From NCBI RefSeq assembly GCF_009749525.1, contig NZ_WOAC01000028.1, forward strand, positions 1 through 54,983: a DNA stretch of 54,983 nucleotides. The letters are read 5' to 3'. This document shows positions 1-7,893 of the stretch, in pieces (the stretch's first letter is position 1; each line of letters starts with the position of its first letter). Made by a program: the position numbers and the translations under genes. The stretch comes from Mesorhizobium xinjiangense (GTDB lineage Bacteria > Pseudomonadota > Alphaproteobacteria > Rhizobiales > Rhizobiaceae). The notes beneath the pieces were generated by a model. That model was not told the DNA's origin. It did no database searches and saw nothing but the letters and a program-made list of their open reading frames with translations.

Positions 1-351
1 AACGACGGAGCGACTGGCGGCGTAAAACGAACCCGATCCACCTTAGCCAAGCCGCCAAACTGTCTCATCAGACGGGTCCACCTCTCTCCCCGGACGGGGA
101 CGATTAAAAGAACCGGATCTGGGGCCGATTCAACAAGTATCTAGGTGCGTGCGGCCATGGCGAAGAGAAGGCGGCAATCGGCGGGCTGACTCCTAGCTAC
201 GCCGCGCTTTTCGTACGGCCAAAAACCCAAACGGCGGATTCGAATATCTCAAAAAGGGTGGACACTTACCTTTCGCGCCGACCACTAACGCGGTCTGATC
301 GCAACAAGAGCAGATTCCTCATGGCGATACACCATACCGTGCCTTCGTCTT
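1..351. other. Left-edge stretch without a recognisable gene
   Basis: I see no convincing reading frame, RNA gene or strong repeat here. It lies downstream of the minus-strand gene that stops at 352. It could contain the end of a gene that starts outside the window. Confidence 0.4.
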
Positions 352-969
352 TCAACTTGATTTCGGCGCAACTCGCGTCCTTCGGTCTAGCATTCTGAAG
401 TCCGACATGTCCCTTAGCTCGCGGATATAGTTCTGGGCCACACGCTTCGCGTCAGCGCGGCTATGTCCCTGAGCCCGCAAGTGACGTGCGATCGCCTTCA
501 AAAACAGCTTATCCCAATACGGCCGATATCCGGTCTCAGCAATTTGAACGATCATTTTAGGCAAGTTTGGATTGTGCACGAGTCTGTCCCCGGGCTTACC
601 TGCCTGGATATACATAGCACCGGCCATCAGGATGTGCTCGACTAGGATTCCTTGTTTCACGATGTCAAACTCAATCACCGCATTTAGCACTGTCGGCCGG
701 AGAAAGCGCAAGAACAAGGCTACTTTGTCTTGACTATCTGGCATTGCGCCCCATTGGACGACAACATCGCCGGCTTCGAAATTCTGATGGACACGAATGG
801 CCTCAGCCAAATCTGGGCGATTGGCCACGTCGAGAATCAGAAGCGGAACAAGCTTTCCATCAGCGATTCCTACCGTAGCGACGGCGGCATCTCCGGCAAT
901 TGGGACTGGCACCCCTTCCGCAGGACTTCTGAGGTAGAATCTACCACCTTTCTTAAAAGGCCATTTCAT
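352..969 (-). CDS. Hypothetical protein, second gene of a coupled pair
   Basis: This encodes 205 aa starting at the internal ATG at 969 (MKWPFKKGG...). A longer frame to 1098 exists, but the start at 969 overlaps the stop of the upstream gene in an ATGA (966-969), which decides it. There is no signal peptide or clear membrane span. The first 120 residues are mixed alpha/beta with hydrophobic strands; the C-terminal 80 residues are rich in Arg and Lys (YWDKLFLKAIARHLRAQG) and look helical. I do not recognise the family. The coupling suggests it works with the membrane-anchored product of 966-1505. Lower GC than the defence block suggests a separate acquisition. Confidence 0.6.
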   Translation of the reverse strand: MKWPFKKGGRFYLRSPAEGVPVPIAGDAAVATVGIADGKLVPLLILDVANRPDLAEAIRVHQNFEAGDVVVQWGAMPDSQDKVALFLRFLRPTVLNAVIEFDIVKQGILVEHILMAGAMYIQAGKPGDRLVHNPNLPKMIVQIAETGYRPYWDKLFLKAIARHLRAQGHSRADAKRVAQNYIRELRDMSDFRMLDRRTRVAPKSS

Positions 970-1505
970 CCCCGGAACTCCTGCATCACATTGGGAGCAA
1001 CCCGGCTGACGTCGCCGTGGGTATCCACGAGAATGAGGTCGTAGCCCTCGATCAAAACGCCCTCTATGAGGGCAAATGAGACGAAGAAGTAAAGCCATCC
1101 AGACACAGTGTTGTGTGCCTGAATCTGGATCGGTATCCGCAATATGTCATCTTTAGTAGCGACAAGCTGCTCGACTTTCTGTGAGTTCGCAGGGATCCGA
1201 ACTGTAATATCCGCGTGCTCGGCATTCTTATATCGAATGGTGAGCTCCGCCTCCGATATGGAATTGTTGGTATCGCTCGGGTTCCTAACTGTGACGTGCA
1301 ACGCGTATATTCGACCTTGTGAGGCCTCATCGCTGCGGTAGAAGCCATTGACTAGAGAGGGTAGTAGGCGGGGATGTCGGCGAAGTTCCTGCCTTCTGTC
1401 GCGTCGATAATTGTGTAAAGTGTTGAAGACTGCGAGCAGCAACCCAGCAACAGCGATCCCCCTCGTCAAATCAAACCAGTCTACTATCGAGGTGATGATT
1501 GTCAT
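966..1505 (-). CDS. Hypothetical protein with one N-terminal membrane helix
   Basis: This encodes 179 aa. The start at 1505 (MTIITSIVDWF) is chosen over the frame's upstream ATG at 1619 because a GGGGAG ribosome site sits just before it and a hydrophobic helix follows (about residues 14-28, RGIAVAGLLLAVFN). A basic stretch (NYRRDRRQELRRHPR) follows the helix, so the rest is probably cytoplasmic. The remainder is predicted beta-rich (YALHVTVRNPSDTNNSISEAEL...), resembling an immunoglobulin-like or DUF-type small domain. No known family was recognised. Its stop overlaps the start of the next gene (ATGA). Confidence 0.6.
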   Translation of the reverse strand: MTIITSIVDWFDLTRGIAVAGLLLAVFNTLHNYRRDRRQELRRHPRLLPSLVNGFYRSDEASQGRIYALHVTVRNPSDTNNSISEAELTIRYKNAEHADITVRIPANSQKVEQLVATKDDILRIPIQIQAHNTVSGWLYFFVSFALIEGVLIEGYDLILVDTHGDVSRVAPNVMQEFRG

Positions 1506-1634
1506 CGCACGCTCCCCTGCCCTGATGGAAGAACAATAGGACGTCGAGAGGTTACAGTCACCGTCGACACATAGTGATTCAATTTGGGGCAACCCGGCAC
1601 TCGGCAATACACCCATCATGGGAGGCAGCTTAAG

Positions 1635-2129
1635 ATGACCGTTGAACTGACAGTAAGATCGGCGAGCGCATTCACTGGAAGGCAGCGCGAGGCGTTCAAG
1701 GAACTGGTTTTGAAAGACCCACAGGTTCAGAAGGATGGTCTATCGGCTCGCATCGCGGGCGCGCACTATCTGGCCTTCCTGTATCTCGGCGGCGAGCTCG
1801 TTGGGGTGAATGCGATCAAGAACAACCGGCCCTATCAACGAACTCTCGAAGACCGTGCGGGAGTTGCACTTCCTGACACCGAATACCTTGGCGAGGTCGG
1901 TTACCTGCATGTCGACAAGAACCATCGCCGGGCACGCCTCGCCGACGTCTTGATCTTAGCCACATTCGCGGTCGTTAAAGGGAAAGGTCTGTTTGCAACT
2001 ATCCAGTCCATGAATGTTGGATCGCGCCGACTGTTCGAAAGTCACGGGTTCACGCAAGTCGGTAACTCGTGGCCTTCAAACAAGGTGAAAGACCAAGTCA
2101 ATCTCTATGTCCGACCGGCACGACAGTGA
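1635..2129 (+). CDS. GNAT-family N-acetyltransferase
   Basis: This encodes 164 aa. The start at 1635 is supported by GGGAGG at 1620-1625; the frame extends upstream to 1584 without a ribosome site. The GNAT core is visible: a beta strand with YLGEVGYLHVDKNHRRARLAD, where the basic 'HRRARLAD' corresponds to the acetyl-CoA pyrophosphate loop region (normally R/Q-x-x-G-x-G/A, here degenerate). A late segment SMNVGSRRLFESHGF matches the typical 'N..a..lyek.GF' motif. Substrate is unknown. It is divergent from the gene pair at 352-1505 and not clearly in an operon. The degenerate CoA loop makes the exact activity uncertain. Confidence 0.65.
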   Translation: MTVELTVRSASAFTGRQREAFKELVLKDPQVQKDGLSARIAGAHYLAFLYLGGELVGVNAIKNNRPYQRTLEDRAGVALPDTEYLGEVGYLHVDKNHRRARLADVLILATFAVVKGKGLFATIQSMNVGSRRLFESHGFTQVGNSWPSNKVKDQVNLYVRPARQ

Positions 2130-2462
2130 TAAGCGGTTGGTCGCTGAAGGCAGGGGCGGCGTCACGGTATTCGGCCTCATCTCGCTGCTTCTACGGGACC
2201 TGTCGCGCATAGGTTACGGCTGACGTGCTCAAATTGGCGGTACTAAACAACTACATCTAGCAGATGAAGGTTAGGAATGGGTCGTCTCACGACGCGTAGC
2301 TGAATGGCTCAATCCGCTTCAGTGGTAGCCGCATACCTTGGATCGACGTCACGGGATAGCTCCTTCAGAAACCGGTCACCCGTGGCCAGCCGCCGGCCAA
2401 GCGATTGCAAGAAGCCCTCGAAGCGTTCTGCTCCCTTGGCCCGCGCTCCAGGCTGGGCGCTC
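2130..2462. other. Intergenic stretch with remnant reading frame (minus strand)
   Basis: There is no intact gene here. On the minus strand a frame different from that of the truncated parB runs to 2309 with a protein-like tail (RFEGFLQSLGRRLATGDRF, then ...DPRYAATTEAD). It has no start of its own outside parB. I read it as the C-terminal remnant of another gene joined to parB by deletion. The family was not recognised. Confidence 0.4.
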
Positions 2463-3248
2463 TCAGGCAGCGGCGGAGTCACGGTGAGCCAGATCCTCCG
2501 TGAACAGGTCGCGGATGATAACGCCACCGGCTTCCGTGTAGGCTTCCGAGCCGATGAAGATCGCGCTGCGATCCGTGGCCGGCACATTCATCCGCGTCAA
2601 CTCGCGGCGGATGACGTAGGGCTCACAGTTATAGGACAGGTTCTCGTAAACCTGCTCCTGCCGAGCGCGGTCCTCGGTGATGGCGAAGGCCATCAACTGG
2701 TCGAGGGTCAAGCCGCCCTCGCGATAGACCTGCAACAGGTTCGGGCTCACCGCCCCAAGGCGAAGCCGCTGCGTCACCACATGCGGGGTGACGCCGAAGC
2801 GGGCTGCGATTTCCTCCGCTCCCCAACCGCGATTTTCCGTAAGCTCACGGAACGCCTCGAACTGGTCGGCGGGATGCATCGCTTCGCGGGTGACGTTCTC
2901 GTCCAGGCTGATCTCGCGCGGATCGTTGGCTGTGTCGAGAACACAGCGGATCGCCTCGGTCTTCTTGATCTGCTTCCGCTTCGCGCGAAGCAACTGCGCA
3001 AGCCTGCGGCCTTCGCCAACGGTGACGAAGTAGAAGCCGGTTGGCTCGCCTTCCGCATCACGCTCCGGCTCCACCACAAGATTCTGCAGCATTCCCTTCG
3101 CGTGGATGCTCGCCGCCAGCGCTTCGATGGTCGCCTCGCTGTGCGCCGTCTTCCGCGCGTTGCGCGGCGACTTCTTCAGCTTATTCAGCGGTACGAGAAT
3201 CTCCGCCCCGTTCTCGACAATGATTTCGGTCTTCGCTTTGGTCGTCAT
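2463..3248 (-). pseudogene. ParB/RepB/Spo0J-like partition protein, C-terminally truncated
   Basis: This encodes 261 aa from the ATG at 3248, which has AGGAGAAAGG just upstream; an in-frame extension to 3356 lacks support. Residues about 10-110 form a ParB N-terminal nuclease-like domain (ILVPLNKLKKSPRNARK, GEGRRLAQLLRAKR, SLDENVTREAMHPADQFEAF). A helix-turn-helix region follows (EEIAARFGVTPHVVTQRLRLG). Plasmid-type proteins of this family in Hyphomicrobiales and sphingomonads usually run to 600-700 aa. Here the similarity stops after RDLFTED and ends with a short unrelated tail (LAHRDSAAA). It may be a relic of a plasmid or ICE maintenance module. It could still make a short DNA-binding protein. 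Confidence 0.7.
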
Positions 3249-3262
3249 GGCCTTTCTCCTAT

Positions 3263-3302
3263 GGGCAGGGTTGCAGCGCAGCGCTGCGCTGCAACCCTGC
3301 CC
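3263..3302. repeat. Perfect 40-bp palindrome upstream of truncated parB
   Basis: The half-site GGGCAGGGTTGCAGCGCAGC (3263-3282) is followed immediately by its exact reverse complement (3283-3302), with no loop. It begins 15 bp upstream of the parB start codon. Placement fits an operator, a transcript cruciform/attenuator or a partition site. The function is inferred from position only. Confidence 0.85.
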
Positions 3303-3327
3303 GTCGGCGAGACCGGGGTAGCAAGGT

Positions 3328-3446
3328 GCAAGGCGGCCGGGACGGAGGGGGATCACCCGGCCTGCACAAGCGGATGTCAGGCTTTACGAAAGTGCGGATT
3401 CAAGCGCCCGCGCGGAAGGTCGGGGAGACCGTCCCGGCCGCCTTGC
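3328..3446. repeat. 18-bp inverted repeat enclosing about 83 bp
   Basis: The left arm GCAAGGCGGCCGGGACGG (3328-3345) is the exact reverse complement of the right arm at 3429-3446. The enclosed 83 bp has no gene. A transcript across it would form a long closed stem, so a structured regulatory RNA for the parB unit is possible. Confidence 0.75.
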
Positions 3447-3781
3447 GCCGCGCGAGGGCAGAGCCCTTAGCAAACCCGGCCTGGCACAAGCGAAGCGGGA
3501 GCCGGGCGAAGAACCGGTTGGGGAAACTGTTGACCCGTCAGAAGTCCTAGAACCAAACACTCGAAAGTGTTGCTGATGATCTCGGCGGCCGATGCCGCTA
3601 TGACGAACTCGGGCAAAGTTTTTCTGGGGGAATCAGTTGGCAACAGTGACAGGGCGCGAACTACTTTCGATGCGATTTTCAAGTTCATTCACCCCGCGAC
3701 AGGCAGTGGTCAATCCGGTCGATGTGCCCATCGCCCGCCAACAGAGCTTACCTGGGCAGGCACATGCAGTGGAAGGCGACT

Positions 3782-5431
3782 ATGCATCGCGCTGAGAAGA
3801 CGATCGTCTCAATCCGAACAGAATATCTGGCGCGTACAGCGGCGAACTGGAGAGGATACGAACGTCAATTCCTCATAGAGCTCGTGCGCGGCCTGGATGA
3901 GGCGTCGTTTGCATTCACGATGGCCCCCAATCGTGCGCAGCTCGTGCGCAGCGACGGTGCTCGACATCTAATCCTCTTAGGGGCCGCTTCCGCTCTGCAG
4001 CCATTTTTGGAAAAGCTGCAGCAGGATTCTGGCGGCGTGCCGTGGGGGCCGACGTCACCACAGTTCAGCTCTGTGGCCGATCAACATCTCATGAACTGTG
4101 GGCGGCTTGCCGTCGTCCAAAGACTTGCAGCCGCGGAGCAATATGGACTGGCTGAAGCCACATTCGTCTCGGACAATCACTTGGTATTGGAGATGGCTTT
4201 CGACGACGACGATGTCGAGGAACGTAAAGCCGGCGCGTGGCTAAGCGACTTGGCACGTCAGCGGTTCTCAGCGATCGAGACTCGAATGGCGGCCCAAAAG
4301 GCCGAAGTAGCCGCCAAGATAGACCGCTATGCAAGCGTGCATGATGGGTGGTTTCTGCGGTACGACCCCGATGAGGAAGTGATGGCCTATCATAACGATT
4401 TTGCAGAAATCTATAGTGCCGGAACGGCAGAGGCTGACGCGCTTCCGGGCAGTGCACTTCTCGGAGGACGTTCATTCGCGGACTGGAATGGATCCTCGAT
4501 ATCAGCATATGGCCGTGTGTTGCACCACATCGCCTGCGCTACGCGACTAAAGGCAAAGACACAGGGCCTCGGACTTCGCAACTTGCTCACAGTGTTTGCC
4601 CGTAAAGACGACATCGCGGCGGTTTGGCAGCAGTCTGGAGAAACGGCCGAATGGTCGGAACAGATCATTGCCGGCCTGTCGTTAAATGCGGACACGGCGG
4701 CCATCTGCGAGCGCGATCATGAGTTGCCGCTACCCTACTATGTCGACTTCGGCAGGCACTTCGTGCTGCTGCCAATATTTGGTGGTGTGATGAATGCAAG
4801 CGCGGGCTTGACCTGGCATCTCCGTCGAACGTTCCGTCGAGATTGGGACAGGGCGGTGGGTGGGCGGGAGGAGGTATTTAGAGAGAACCTTCAAGAGCTG
4901 TTTGCTCCACCAAGATACACAATCCCTGATCGAGGTTTCCGCATCAGACGAAAGGACGGCACAGAGTTAACCGATATCGATGCCGTCTTGCTCGATAATA
5001 AGACAGGCCGGCTTGGCTTAGTACAGTTGAAATGGCCCGACATTCATGGGCGCTCTCTCGCAGAGCGAAACAGCCGGCGCGTGAATTTACTGAAGGCTAA
5101 CGAGTGGGTAAGCCGCGTTTTCGAATGGATTGACGGACGTTCTTCAGGAGAAATCTCCACCGCCTTGGGCCTCGGCCCTTCGGGTTCGGCACCTCCAATC
5201 CTACTTGTGCTTGCACGGCACGCTGCACTCTTCAGCGGTGAGACTGGTTATGATCTTCGTGCGCATTGGGAGAGCTGGCCGCGGTTGGTTCAAAGATATC
5301 GGAACAACCCGGAAACAGATATTCTCGAGGTGCTGGCTCGAAGCCGCCGCGGGAGCAAGTCTAGGCGCCGAACGACTTCCATCGATGTGCATGAACTACC
5401 AGGGCTGACAGTGGAAGTTCGATTATCCTAG
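3782..5431 (+). CDS. Hypothetical protein with C-terminal PD-(D/E)XK-like nuclease motif
   Basis: This encodes 549 aa from the ATG at 3782 (MHRAEKTIVS), which has GGAAGG at 3771-3776; upstream ATGs at 3764 and 3722 lack this. It is soluble, with no signal peptide. The first 350 residues are of unknown fold and contain a helical segment (about 155-180, RQRFSAIETRMAAQKAEVAAK). Near residue 395-425 the series RKDGTELTDIDAVLLD...LGLVQLKWPD matches the conserved D...(E/Q)xK core of PD-(D/E)XK nucleases (TDID then QLK), as in NERD-like and Mrr-like nucleases. Its neighbours suggest a defence role. I do not recognise the full family. Alternatively the domain may be a non-cleaving nuclease fold. Confidence 0.62.
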   Translation: MHRAEKTIVSIRTEYLARTAANWRGYERQFLIELVRGLDEASFAFTMAPNRAQLVRSDGARHLILLGAASALQPFLEKLQQDSGGVPWGPTSPQFSSVADQHLMNCGRLAVVQRLAAAEQYGLAEATFVSDNHLVLEMAFDDDDVEERKAGAWLSDLARQRFSAIETRMAAQKAEVAAKIDRYASVHDGWFLRYDPDEEVMAYHNDFAEIYSAGTAEADALPGSALLGGRSFADWNGSSISAYGRVLHHIACATRLKAKTQGLGLRNLLTVFARKDDIAAVWQQSGETAEWSEQIIAGLSLNADTAAICERDHELPLPYYVDFGRHFVLLPIFGGVMNASAGLTWHLRRTFRRDWDRAVGGREEVFRENLQELFAPPRYTIPDRGFRIRRKDGTELTDIDAVLLDNKTGRLGLVQLKWPDIHGRSLAERNSRRVNLLKANEWVSRVFEWIDGRSSGEISTALGLGPSGSAPPILLVLARHAALFSGETGYDLRAHWESWPRLVQRYRNNPETDILEVLARSRRGSKSRRRTTSIDVHELPGLTVEVRLS

Positions 5432-5763
5432 AGTTCTGGCGGGTGGCTTGAAAAACATGCTAGGAAGCCTGCCATGGGTGGCCGAAACAGAGGAACGCTG
5501 GATCGGAAGGAGCACCACCCTTTTGACGAGGGGTTGCTCATGGATTCCGTTTTGACTTTCCGCATGCGGCTGCAAGTCTTTGCGCACCAAATGTGTCTCG
5601 GTGCGGCTAGAGCAGCCGGCACCTCGAGTCAGCTGGGCCCGCGCAAGACCGTCTTCTCACTCCAGAGGCTCCCCGGCTGTCGATTAGCTGGCTGCGGCCC
5701 TACGGCTCATTTGCGTGCTTACCTACGTCCGTGTGCTCCAGGTGCGCGGTCACACGGGGGCTG
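5432..5763. other. Intergenic region, no gene seen
   Basis: About 330 bp lie between the nuclease-like gene and the dual-ATPase gene. I see no clear promoter consensus or repeat. A 99-codon open frame here has no ribosome site and no protein-like composition. Confidence 0.4.
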
Positions 5764-7893
5764 GTGCGCTTGACTGAGCCGGTCGTCGCCCCGTTTCGCG
5801 CCAGGGCGCGCATACTTGCGCTTCTTGGAGATCAGTTGATCGGCACCGACCAGCTCGCAATATTCGAGCTCGTCAAGAATGCTTATGACGCTGATGCGGG
5901 ATTGGTCACGGTGACACTTGCCAGCGTAGATAGCGACGATCCGACGATCGACGTCATCGATACCGGCGACGGAATGGATCTGGAGACCATCACTTCGATC
6001 TGGCTTGAACCCGCCAGCGACCATCGCGAGATCCAGCGACTGGAAAAACGACGTACAAAGCTGTTTAACCGTCTGCCGCTCGGCGAGAAAGGGGTCGGCC
6101 GGTTCGCGGTCCACAAACTCGGGCGCCGGATAGAGCTCCTCACCCGGCCCAGAGGGGAGAAAGTTGAACACCAAGTGGTGCTCGACTGGGATGAACTGAC
6201 CAGCGTCCGGTATCTTGATCAGACGAGTGTCACTGTCCACACGCGCGAGGCCGAATTCTTCACGGAGGAGAATGGTCGGAAGCCGCACGGCACTCTGATT
6301 TCGATCCGCAAGCTGCGAAACCGACAGTGGCGGCGCGGCGAGGCCCGTCAATTGTACCGATCGATCACAGCGATTAGCTCGCCCTTCGATTCTTCAGACG
6401 GCTTCTCCGCCGAGCTGAGCATTCCCGAGCATCCCGAATGGCTTGTTGGCATGCCCGATGTTGATGCTCTGGTCCAGCTGGCGCCCTGGCATTTCGAGTT
6501 CAGATTCGACGGCACCTTGAGCTGGTCGTATGAATTCAGATCACCGATCGGGCGCAGACTTGAGGGGCGACGTCTCTCAGGCGAGAGCGATCCACTCCTT
6601 CTCGAAAGGGAGTCCGGGGACAGGTCGTCTCCAGTAGCGGATGTTCGGACGCTGGATGGCATTGGTCCGATCAGCGGCCAGTTTGTAGCCTATGACCGCG
6701 ACCGCAAGATACTGACGCTGCTTCCTCAGAACTCGCTCGTGAAGCAGTTCCTCGATCAGCAGGGCGGTGTTCGCGTCTATCGCGACGGCGTGCGCGTCTA
6801 CAACTATGGTGAACCCGGCGACGACTGGCTGCATCTAGACCTACGACGCGTCAACCGACCATCTCAGCGCCTGAGCCGCAATATCGTCATTGGCGCTATC
6901 GATCTGAACCTGGAGACAAGCACCGGACTCCGGGAAAAAACCAACCGCGAAGGCTTTGACGAAACCGAGACTTTTAAACGGTTTCGGGGGATCGTGACTG
7001 CCGTCATCCACCGCTTCGAGGTGGAACGTGCGTTGGACAAGGATCGCCTAAAACGTCTACTTGAAGACGCGTCCGACAAAGATGAAATTCTGGTCGAGAC
7101 GCCGCTGCGGCGTCTCAGGGAGGCGGTCGCCGGGACGGCGGATGCCAGAACAATTCTTCCCCTGGTGGACCGCGTCGAGAAAGAATACGTTGAGATGCGT
7201 GATATGCTCCTGCGTGCGGGTATGTCTGGTCTCAATCTCGCAATCGTTATTCACGAGGTCGAGAAGGGCGTTCGCTCGATCCACGAGGCCGTCCGCAGCA
7301 AGGCTTCTCCCGAACTCCTCGAGCAGCAGTCCCGGGGCCTGATGGGCCTCATCGAAAGCGTTGGCGGCCTACTCAGAGAGAAGGCACGAGACGGTGTCGA
7401 CATCCGCGAACTCGTGCAAAGTAACGCTGAGATCAACGTCCGACGCTATAGACGGCACCAAGTAAAGGTCACGTATGATCTGCCGGAAGGGATGCCCAGA
7501 ATCAGAATTCCGGGTTCATCGGCGCTGCTCCAGAATGTGCTCGTCAATCTCGTCGACAATGCCATTTACTGGCTCCGTGTCCGCTGGCCTGACCAGGGGC
7601 CGGAGGAGCCGCAGGTACGGCGAATCCATATCGCTTTGACCGACGATCTTCCGGGTGGTCCGGCCCTGATCGTCGCGGACAACGGCCCGGGATTTCAGGA
7701 TCTGCCGGAGATTGTCACCAAGCCCTTCTTCACTCGACGCCCGGACGGCATGGGCCTCGGCCTCTATTATTCCTCGCTCGCGATGTCGCTGGCCAGTGGC
7801 TCACTGCTCTTCCCCGATCGCGAGGATCTTGAGCTGCCTGCCTGGGTAGATGGTGCGGTGGTCGCCATGCAGTTCGGGGAGATGATCAAATGA
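5764..7893 (+). CDS. Soluble dual-GHKL ATPase / histidine kinase-like sensor
   Basis: This encodes 709 aa from GTG at 5764, preceded by GGGGG (5755-5759); a GTG at 5731 is the alternative. There are two separate Bergerat-fold modules. The N-terminal one is Hsp90/MutL-like: FELVKNAYDADA (E35, N39, D41), DVIDTGDGM (66-71) and GEKGVGRF (107-114). The C-terminal one is histidine-kinase-like: LVNLVDNA (N595, N599), ADNGPG (639-643) and GMGLGL (662-667). Between them NLAIVIHEVEKG carries H497 in a place like the phospho-acceptor histidine of a DHp helix pair. No membrane helix is seen, so it should sense a cytoplasmic signal. It is translationally coupled (ATGA, 7890-7893) to a receiver protein. 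The two-ATPase layout and restriction neighbours suggest defence signalling; this is inference. Confidence 0.8.
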   Translation: MRLTEPVVAPFRARARILALLGDQLIGTDQLAIFELVKNAYDADAGLVTVTLASVDSDDPTIDVIDTGDGMDLETITSIWLEPASDHREIQRLEKRRTKLFNRLPLGEKGVGRFAVHKLGRRIELLTRPRGEKVEHQVVLDWDELTSVRYLDQTSVTVHTREAEFFTEENGRKPHGTLISIRKLRNRQWRRGEARQLYRSITAISSPFDSSDGFSAELSIPEHPEWLVGMPDVDALVQLAPWHFEFRFDGTLSWSYEFRSPIGRRLEGRRLSGESDPLLLERESGDRSSPVADVRTLDGIGPISGQFVAYDRDRKILTLLPQNSLVKQFLDQQGGVRVYRDGVRVYNYGEPGDDWLHLDLRRVNRPSQRLSRNIVIGAIDLNLETSTGLREKTNREGFDETETFKRFRGIVTAVIHRFEVERALDKDRLKRLLEDASDKDEILVETPLRRLREAVAGTADARTILPLVDRVEKEYVEMRDMLLRAGMSGLNLAIVIHEVEKGVRSIHEAVRSKASPELLEQQSRGLMGLIESVGGLLREKARDGVDIRELVQSNAEINVRRYRRHQVKVTYDLPEGMPRIRIPGSSALLQNVLVNLVDNAIYWLRVRWPDQGPEEPQVRRIHIALTDDLPGGPALIVADNGPGFQDLPEIVTKPFFTRRPDGMGLGLYYSSLAMSLASGSLLFPDREDLELPAWVDGAVVAMQFGEMIK

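Larger units (their letters stand above)
3249..3781. other. Intergenic region with palindromes, no gene
   Basis: Besides the 40-bp palindrome, this stretch holds an 18-bp inverted repeat (3328-3345 and 3429-3446) and a small hairpin AACACT-CGAA-AGTGTT (3556-3571). No reading frame here looks coding. It could encode a structured RNA upstream of parB, but this is only inference. Confidence 0.5.

Noticed and set aside
5474-5773. 99-codon frame in the spacer before the dual-ATPase gene
   Set aside because: No ribosome site or family similarity; overlaps the better-supported start at 5764.
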